This document shows positions 34,171 through 39,326 of a DNA stretch of 39,326 bases, one piece after another. The notes under the pieces were generated by a model that was not told the DNA's origin, made no database searches, and was given only the letters and a program-made list of their open reading frames with translations. Each line of letters opens with the position of its first letter. Position 1 is the first letter of the stretch. This DNA comes from JBKBUF01 sp046290815 (lineage in GTDB: Bacteria > Bacteroidota > Bacteroidia > Cytophagales > Cytophagaceae): the NCBI GenBank assembly GCA_046290815.1, contig JBKBUF010000036.1, forward strand, positions 1 to 39,326, read 5' to 3'. A program made the translations under genes and the position numbers.

Positions 34171-35076
34171 AAAATTATAATCCTTATACGTCCTTGTAAA
34201 CTCTTCAGGACGGATCGGAACATTTACCTGTAAATTGTGGAACTCGTATTGGGCATAGAATCCCTTGTCATCGTACATTGCCTGAACCAGAGGGAGGAAA
34301 GTTTGTTTGTCAATGAACAGATAGGTCTTTCTCGCATAAGCATTAGGCACTTTAATTACCTGTCCTACCTTTACTCCATCATAAGCAGTAAGTCCGTTTA
34401 CCTCTAATATCATATAATCACTAACAAAGTTCCTGTATGCTATATCAGTAATAGTCTCTCCCTTTTTTACTGTATAAGGAACATATGCATAAGATTGGTA
34501 ATCTATCAGCATCACATAGCATTTCCTGTTATTGAAAACTGTGTCACCCACGTACTTAAAAATCTTTTCGAAGTTGTCAGTAGACTTTAAAGCTATATAA
34601 TCTACTATGCTATTGAGATAATCAAATCCTACTTCATGCACTGTATGATGATTGTTGTTCCTCATACTGCTTCCATAGGGATCCAGGCTTAAACTGATAT
34701 AAGGAAAACCATTAGGGTTAACCAATGCCTTGTTACCATTTTCACCTTCCACATACAGCACCTCTATGCCGTCCTTAGGAAGTATCATTCTGGTATATAT
34801 CTTTTTGGGGCTCTTGTTGAATTTACAGTCCTGCTCTCCGTACATTACCTTTCCATTTATTCTTTCCTTCTTTTTCATTTTAAAGCGCAATGTTTCCACT
34901 TTATTGATGTTGTGGTTCATATTGCTGATGATCTGTTTACCTGATATATCTTTTTCAGGTCCGAATGAAAAAAGTAATACAGAAAAAGACAGCAGGAAAA
35001 ATACCGGCGAACGATAACTGAAAACAGACTTAAGAAGGGCAGATTGGTTAAATTTACCAACCCTGATAAATTTCAT
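34168..35076 (-). CDS. DUF1571-type exported protein with an internal LysM domain
   Basis: The frame opens with TTG at 35088; the ATG at 35076 (MKFIRVGKF) is the better start, giving about 302 residues. A hydrophobic segment (FFLLSFSVLLFSFG, about residues 25-40) is a signal peptide or anchor. The body is a lipoprotein-localisation-like beta fold of the DUF1571 type: VETLRFKMKKKERINGKV, PKKIYTRMI, IEVLYVEG. About residues 195-242 hold a LysM module (YTVKKGETITDIAYRNFVSDYMILEVN to GQVIKVP) inserted before the last strands (TYLFIDKQTFLPLVQAMYDD, YEFHNLQVN). The LysM module suggests peptidoglycan contact in the periplasm. The precise role is unknown. Confidence 0.8.
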   Translation of the reverse strand: MKFIRVGKFNQSALLKSVFSYRSPVFFLLSFSVLLFSFGPEKDISGKQIISNMNHNINKVETLRFKMKKKERINGKVMYGEQDCKFNKSPKKIYTRMILPKDGIEVLYVEGENGNKALVNPNGFPYISLSLDPYGSSMRNNNHHTVHEVGFDYLNSIVDYIALKSTDNFEKIFKYVGDTVFNNRKCYVMLIDYQSYAYVPYTVKKGETITDIAYRNFVSDYMILEVNGLTAYDGVKVGQVIKVPNAYARKTYLFIDKQTFLPLVQAMYDDKGFYAQYEFHNLQVNVPIRPEEFTRTYKDYNF

Positions 35077-35212
35077 AATAAAATACAATTAAAAGGACTA
35101 ACGGCCGGGTTCCGTTATTATTTTTATTCTTGCAATCTATTAAATATACGTTTTTAACTCATATAAGCAACAAATGTGAATAAATATTGGCTTTTAATTG
35201 AAAAATTGCAAT

Positions 35213-35255
35213 AAAAAACCGGGCTTAGGAAAATTACTATTCTTCCCAAACCCGG
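35213..35255 (-). terminator. Intrinsic terminator of the TIM-barrel glycosidase gene
   Basis: Arms 35219-35231 and 35243-35255 pair over 13 bp in the minus-strand RNA, two pairs being G-U, with an 11-nt loop and six Ts after it. It begins 51 nt beyond the stop codon at 35306. Confidence 0.9.
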
Positions 35256-35305
35256 ATTTATCCAATATCTGATTCATTAATCAGATATAACACTATATCA
35301 ATCTT

Positions 35306-37552
35306 TTAATATTTCAGTATCTTTTTTGTGTACAAAGCCCCGCCTGAGTTGAAATTCACAAGATATACCCCCTGAGGAAAAGCGGAAATATCAATCACTG
35401 CATTTTCTGAAAAGCCTTTACCTGAATAAAATTCAATTCCTTCAAGGTTAGCAATTGATATATTATCAATTTCGTTGGATGAGATGATATTCACTAAATT
35501 ATCTGCCATGGTTGGAAATACTTTTACGCCGTTTCCTTCTTCTTCAATTTTATCAAGGTTACTTACCTGCCTCATTGCTGTGGCAGTAGTTTCCACCAAT
35601 TGAAATTTCTCCCATCCTCCTATGGCATTCCTGTCTGCCTGAAGGGTAGAGCCCCCCCCATTTTCAGCTACAACGTAGCTTCCATGGGAGGCTCTTAGAG
35701 AGATTGTACCATCAGCGTTATTAATCAAATCAAATTTTTCCCATCCTGCAACTGTAGTTCTGTTGGCTATTAATTCAGCATCTACCCTGTTGAGATCCGA
35801 ACAAACAAAAGCATTGTATCCGATATGTCTTAATGAAACTGTTCCGTCAGCATGTCTTACCAGTTCAAATCTTTCATTGGTGCCTATACTAGTGGCGGTA
35901 GGTCTTAGCAAACGGTCGGCTGCAACTGAGACGAATCTGCTATTAGCTACTGATCTCAAGGCATAAATGGTTGGACTTGCAGTAAGACTTCTCGTACTTA
36001 CGTTAGTAAATGAAGAAGTGTTGATAACCGAATTATTATGCGAAGTAACTGCCAGTCCGACATATACTGTTTGACTCATGCTTATTGTGAGACTTCCTAT
36101 TTGTGACCATGCATTGCCATCGGCCGAATGAAAGGCAGTAAAAGTATTTCCTCTTCTTTCAAGCCTTAACCATCTTGGAGCTGCAATTCCTGCAACAGTA
36201 TTGGACACACTTGATCCCCCTGTAGTGCTCCTGCTTTGAAGGGATACTCCATTTGAAGGTGTAACAAACACTGAGGCATGTCTTGCCCCAGCAGTCAGAT
36301 CCTCTCTTATCATCAATCCTGCTTTTGCCCATGGATCGGTATTCTGAATACCTGCAACTCTTGCAATGATTTCTCTGTCGCCAGACACTTGCTGGTAAAC
36401 ATATCTGAATCCATCAGCACTGTTCCATATGTCTGCGCCGGATCCTTGAACCGTGAATGTACCATTTGTATGACTGGCAGAGCCTGCCACCCCTACTGTA
36501 CCAATATCTCTTGTTACCCACGGTGCCGGAAGTGGATTGTTTTGGACCGGATTGGTAGGTATTCCTGCAAATTTGTTTTTAACTGCATGGAATCCCTGAC
36601 GTCTGTTTCTGTAAATATCCACAATACCCCAGTACTCTTCATTAGGGGTTCCGTCGTAAGGGACAGCTGAACTGTTAGGTGCCCATCCGCCTGTATTTTG
36701 TACTGAATTGTTCCCTGCTTTCCACCACTCATCACAAAACTCAAATACAACAATACCACAATTAAGATTTCTGTTTGCTGCAGTGTTATCTATGATTCTG
36801 TTTAATGCATCAGCCTGCACTCTTTCATTATATCCTGAAGCATAACCATGCTGTGCTATAGTCATCCAGTTATCAGCACCTGCCTCAGACAAATACATAG
36901 GTTTGCCACTCACTGCTGCCCAGTCAGAAAAAATACTCGCAGGATTATCCCATCTGTAAACATTCATTCCCCAAACATCGATGTTAGGACATGAGGTTCT
37001 TGCCTGTGCATTAGGTAGCTCTCCATGTGCAGTGGCAACCGGATGGGAAGCATCGGCAGATTTAGCTCTGGCAGCGGCATTATTTAATGACGTATACCAG
37101 TTACCTATATTTCCTCCAAACCACTCAGGGTGGTAGTTATACTCATTGCCAAGCTCCCACAATAATATCGCAGGGTGATTTTTATATTTATTTATATAGT
37201 TGATAAATGAGCCTGATTGGATGTCATACCACCCTCCCATGTTCCAGCCAAAACCAACAATCACTTTAATACCGTTGTTATTTAAGGTTGTAAGCACTGC
37301 CTCATCATCAATCGGCGAATATACTCTGATAGTATTGATGCTGGCCTCTTTCATCAAGGCTATATCCTGCGCCAGATTGTTGAAGTTTCTTTGGGTGGAA
37401 CCTATCGGAACCGGATTGTAGGCAATTCCTTTTATAAAATATTCTGATCCGTTTACCAGAATTTTTCTGCCGCTAACAGTTACCTGGCCATGTAACCTGT
37501 GGAGGCATGCCATCGTAATAAGGATAGCGATTGATAGTAATAATTTCTTCAT
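35306..37552 (-). CDS. Secreted TIM-barrel glycoside hydrolase (GH2/GH5-like) with fascin-like module and T9SS type A signal
   Basis: From the ATG at 37552 (MKKLLLSIAILITMACLH) the protein has 748 residues; an in-frame ATG at 37579 is possible. The signal peptide ends at HGQ. The barrel (about 25-330) begins ILVNGSEYFIKGIAYNP and carries WELGNEYNYH (acid/base Glu137) and MYLSEAGAD (nucleophile Glu223), as in clan GH-A retaining enzymes. A DUF1349/lectin-like beta domain follows (about 345-520: GFRYVYQQVSGDREIIARV, AGLMIREDLT), then a fascin-like beta-trefoil (about 525-665: IYALRSVANSRFVSV, with two GWEKF repeats). A type A T9SS tail ends YTKKILKY. Fascin-like modules occur in bacterial beta-glucan enzymes, so beta-1,3-glucan is a plausible substrate, but the exact GH family is uncertain. 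Confidence 0.85.
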   Translation of the reverse strand: MKKLLLSIAILITMACLHRLHGQVTVSGRKILVNGSEYFIKGIAYNPVPIGSTQRNFNNLAQDIALMKEASINTIRVYSPIDDEAVLTTLNNNGIKVIVGFGWNMGGWYDIQSGSFINYINKYKNHPAILLWELGNEYNYHPEWFGGNIGNWYTSLNNAAARAKSADASHPVATAHGELPNAQARTSCPNIDVWGMNVYRWDNPASIFSDWAAVSGKPMYLSEAGADNWMTIAQHGYASGYNERVQADALNRIIDNTAANRNLNCGIVVFEFCDEWWKAGNNSVQNTGGWAPNSSAVPYDGTPNEEYWGIVDIYRNRRQGFHAVKNKFAGIPTNPVQNNPLPAPWVTRDIGTVGVAGSASHTNGTFTVQGSGADIWNSADGFRYVYQQVSGDREIIARVAGIQNTDPWAKAGLMIREDLTAGARHASVFVTPSNGVSLQSRSTTGGSSVSNTVAGIAAPRWLRLERRGNTFTAFHSADGNAWSQIGSLTISMSQTVYVGLAVTSHNNSVINTSSFTNVSTRSLTASPTIYALRSVANSRFVSVAADRLLRPTATSIGTNERFELVRHADGTVSLRHIGYNAFVCSDLNRVDAELIANRTTVAGWEKFDLINNADGTISLRASHGSYVVAENGGGSTLQADRNAIGGWEKFQLVETTATAMRQVSNLDKIEEEGNGVKVFPTMADNLVNIISSNEIDNISIANLEGIEFYSGKGFSENAVIDISAFPQGVYLVNFNSGGALYTKKILKY

Positions 37553-37569
37553 AGTTTTGTATGTTTTGT

Positions 37570-37622
37570 ATGAGAGCATTAGTCGTTCCGTAGCCTTTAC
37601 GGACCGTTACTGATGCTCTCAT
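37570..37622 (-). promoter_or_regulatory. Long imperfect hairpin in the leader of the glycosidase gene
   Basis: Outer arms ATGAGAGCAT (37570-37579) and ATGCTCTCAT (37613-37622) pair perfectly over 10 bp. The stem continues with a wobble and AGT/ACT, and there is an inner stem TCCGTA/TACGGA around the loop GCCTT. It ends 17 nt upstream of the preferred ATG and contains an in-frame ATG. No T run follows, so it is not a terminator. It is either a structured 5' leader or an operator palindrome. Confidence 0.55.
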
Positions 37623-37888
37623 TATATTATTTCAATCCAGATTTATAGCATTATTCAAACTTTTTTTTTAATTATTCTGCGAGCCAAAAGCTCAAAAGAC
37701 AAAGAATTTAACAGATAAGGCGCAAATTCAACTAATTGGTTAATAAAAGCTTACGTTTAATTGCCCTCCACTCAACTTCGGATTAAAAACAAGTAAAAAT
37801 TAAGGTCAAAAAATATTGAAAACATGATTTAAACTTCGGATTCAATAAATGCTTTTCTTTGCTGAAAGGATTTTTTAGAAATTTGAAC

Positions 37889-39019
37889 ATGGAAAATAAA
37901 CCCTCTTTAGGACACCCTTTTGTAAAAATCTGTCTGTTTATAATCAGTTCATATTTCTTTATCCACGGTATTTTTTTGATTCAGGGATTTCTGATTCCAC
38001 TGCTTTTCGGAATTATACTTTCTATGCTGGTTCTTCCGGTATGCAACTTTATGGAAAAGCTCCGTTTCAGCCGCGGTGTTGCCATATTGATGTCCATCCT
38101 GATTATTATACTGTTTGTCAGTACCATTATTTTTCTGCTATCCACACAGGTAGCAGAACTTGCAGAAGACCTCCCATTTATACAGGAAAAGTTTTTGGAG
38201 AAATACCATAATTTTCAAATATGGATTCAGGAGAAAACAAATATCTCTATAGCAAGCCAGGCTGCCTGGATCCAGGAAAACTATACAACGTTGCTTTCTC
38301 ATGCAGATGATTTTATTGCCAAAGCCGTGCTGGAACTTAGTACCGGATTGGGAAACCTGTTATTGGTGGTTATTTATATGTTCTTCTTCCTTCTTTTCAG
38401 AGAGCGAATCAGAAATTTCTTTTTAAAGGCTGCACCTGAAGAAAACCACAATCAGGTGAAACAAATCATTGCAAAAACACAGCACCTTGCGATAAGATAC
38501 CTCTCTGGATTGCTGGTTGAAGTAATAATATTCGGCACCCTGGCATCAATTGGTTTTCTGATATTGGGTATTAAACAACCCTTTTTTTGGGGCTATACTG
38601 CCGGAATACTAAACCTGATCCCATATTTGGGAGCATTGATAGGATCCATTCTTCCTTTGCTTATAGCGTTTATTTATAAAGATTCCCTACTTTATCCTTT
38701 AGGTGTATTGGCTGTAATCTTTATTGTCCAGTTTATTGACAACAATGTTGTAGTGCCAAGATTTGTGGCTGGTTATATCCGTATTAATGCGCTTGCTACA
38801 GTAGTGGTAATAATTGCCGGAGGAGCCATATGGGGAATTGCAGGTATGGTGTTATTTCTGCCGCTATTAGGAATTGCTAAAATAGTAATGGATACGATTC
38901 CTTCTCTCCAACCATTTGGTTATCTGATAGGAGAAGATGACCTTGAATCTACCGGAGGATTCGGTACTAAAATTAAAGACTGGATAAGGAAGAAAAGAAG
39001 AGGGAGAAAGGATGGATGA
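37889..39019 (+). CDS. AI-2E family transporter (PerM/YdiK-like)
   Basis: From the ATG at 37889 (MENKPSLGHPF; the opening TTG at 37859 is less likely) this is a 376-residue inner-membrane protein. Two pairs of N-terminal helices (CLFIISSYFFIHGIFLIQGFLIPLLFGIIL and GVAILMSILIIILFVSTIIFLL) precede a soluble helical segment (about 95-150). The C-terminal family core is clear: GYTAGILNLIPYLGALIGSILPLLIAF, VQFIDNNVVVPRFVAGYIRINALATVVVIIAGGAIWGIAGMVLFLPLLGIAK. The family was named for autoinducer-2 export, but many members move ions or other solutes, so the substrate is open. The tail is basic (RKKRRGRKDG). No convincing operon partner is present in the window. Confidence 0.9.
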   Translation: MENKPSLGHPFVKICLFIISSYFFIHGIFLIQGFLIPLLFGIILSMLVLPVCNFMEKLRFSRGVAILMSILIIILFVSTIIFLLSTQVAELAEDLPFIQEKFLEKYHNFQIWIQEKTNISIASQAAWIQENYTTLLSHADDFIAKAVLELSTGLGNLLLVVIYMFFFLLFRERIRNFFLKAAPEENHNQVKQIIAKTQHLAIRYLSGLLVEVIIFGTLASIGFLILGIKQPFFWGYTAGILNLIPYLGALIGSILPLLIAFIYKDSLLYPLGVLAVIFIVQFIDNNVVVPRFVAGYIRINALATVVVIIAGGAIWGIAGMVLFLPLLGIAKIVMDTIPSLQPFGYLIGEDDLESTGGFGTKIKDWIRKKRRGRKDG

Positions 39020-39033
39020 TAATGATGAATTAG

Positions 39034-39103
39034 GAATGTTGAATGTTGAATGTTAAATGTTGAGTGTTGAGTGTTGGATGTTGGATGTTGGATGTTGGAT
39101 ATT
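39034..39103. repeat. Second heptamer tandem repeat, ten copies of (G/A)(G/A)(A/G)TGTT
   Basis: Ten consecutive 7-bp units run without a gap: GAATGTT three times, AAATGTT, GAGTGTT twice, GGATGTT three times, GGATATT. They lie 14 bp after the AI-2E transporter gene. The graded change from GAA to GAG to GGA along the array indicates stepwise unit duplication. Confidence 0.95.
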
Positions 39104-39109
39104 CGAGGA

Positions 39110-39232
39110 TTATGTTCTGGTAAGTGAAACTATTAAGGAATCTATAAAAATTTTTGAGGAGCGTATAAACTCCATAATAAATTTGCTCTCACTTATTTGA
39201 AAAGAGCGGTTCTGTTTAAATAACTGTGTCAT
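39110..39232 (-). CDS. Possible 40-residue ORF, unproven
   Basis: ATG at 39232 to TAA at 39110 encodes 40 residues starting MTQLFKQNRSFQ and ending VSLTRT. It has no recognisable family and no clear ribosome site. It could be a small gene, a decayed fragment or chance. It begins 17 bp from the long hairpin at 39249-39297. Confidence 0.2.
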   Translation of the reverse strand: MTQLFKQNRSFQISESKFIMEFIRSSKIFIDSLIVSLTRT

Positions 39233-39248
39233 TATTAAAATTATTATC

Positions 39249-39297
39249 TCTGTTGGAATGTGGTAAAGTTTGAAAAACTTTTCCATATTTCAACAGA
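39249..39297. other. 23-bp hairpin with 3-nt loop near the window end
   Basis: Arms 39249-39271 and 39275-39297 pair over 23 positions. Two are G-U wobbles if transcribed on the plus strand and one is a T/T mismatch. The loop is GAA. No T run follows, so a terminator is unlikely. It may be a small structured RNA, a miniature repeat element or the edge of a feature beyond the window. Confidence 0.6.
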
Positions 39298-39326
39298 TCT
39301 TTAATCTTTCAGGATATTTAATTGCT

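Noticed and set aside
39104..39326. The edge of an insertion sequence
   Set aside because: No transposase-like frame and no target duplication are visible, and the hairpin alone is not enough to call an element.

Overview
The window looks like chromosomal DNA of a Bacteroidota bacterium, most likely a gliding, polysaccharide-degrading member of the Cytophagales. The evidence is a type IX secretion system (T9SS) cargo set (one type B and four type A C-terminal sorting domains), a PorP/SprF-family outer-membrane partner, AT-rich spacers, Bacteroidota-type -7 boxes (TAnnTTTG) at a few places, DUF6340- and DUF1571/LysM-type proteins, and a preponderance of hydrolases with PKD/Ig-like spacers. I cannot fix the genus from sequence alone. 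No rRNA, tRNA, CRISPR array, transposase or prophage gene was seen.

Layout. 1-265: heptamer tandem repeat, inverted heptamer copies and the terminator of the first gene. 266-11596 (-): a ~3776-residue surface protein with 32 diverged ~88-residue repeats and a type B sorting domain, divergent from a PorP/SprF gene (11847-12881). 12884-17169: a small lipoprotein, a methyltransferase, an EamA exporter preceded by an unusual short-ORF plus tandem-terminator leader, two DUF2382 stress-type proteins and a lone PAS protein. 17212-22951 (-): a two-gene operon of a GH81 beta-1,3-glucanase and a PQQ-type sugar dehydrogenase with CBM6. 23227-26647: lipoprotein, methyltransferase, sodium:solute symporter. 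26734-32133 (-): GH18 chitinase with eight near-identical 255-bp repeats. 32505-35076 (-): lipoprotein, DUF2071 protein, DUF1571/LysM protein. 35306-37552 (-): a GH2/GH5-like TIM-barrel glycosidase with lectin-like and fascin-like modules. 37889-39019 (+): AI-2E family transporter, then a second heptamer repeat and a long hairpin to the end.

How the genes work together. The four type A cargo proteins suit extracellular attack on beta-1,3-glucan and chitin, the two main polymers of fungal cell walls (laminarin or curdlan are alternatives for the glucan part). The giant repeat protein and its PorP/SprF neighbour resemble a SprB/SprF adhesin pair. There is no SusC/SusD pair in the window, so this is not a classical polysaccharide utilisation locus.

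The best candidate for something undescribed is the 15143-14916 minus-strand leader upstream of the EamA exporter: a -7 box, a 24-codon ORF ending in Gly/Cys/Ser-rich codons, a possible 7-bp antiterminator pairing, two consecutive intrinsic terminators and then a strong Shine-Dalgarno site.
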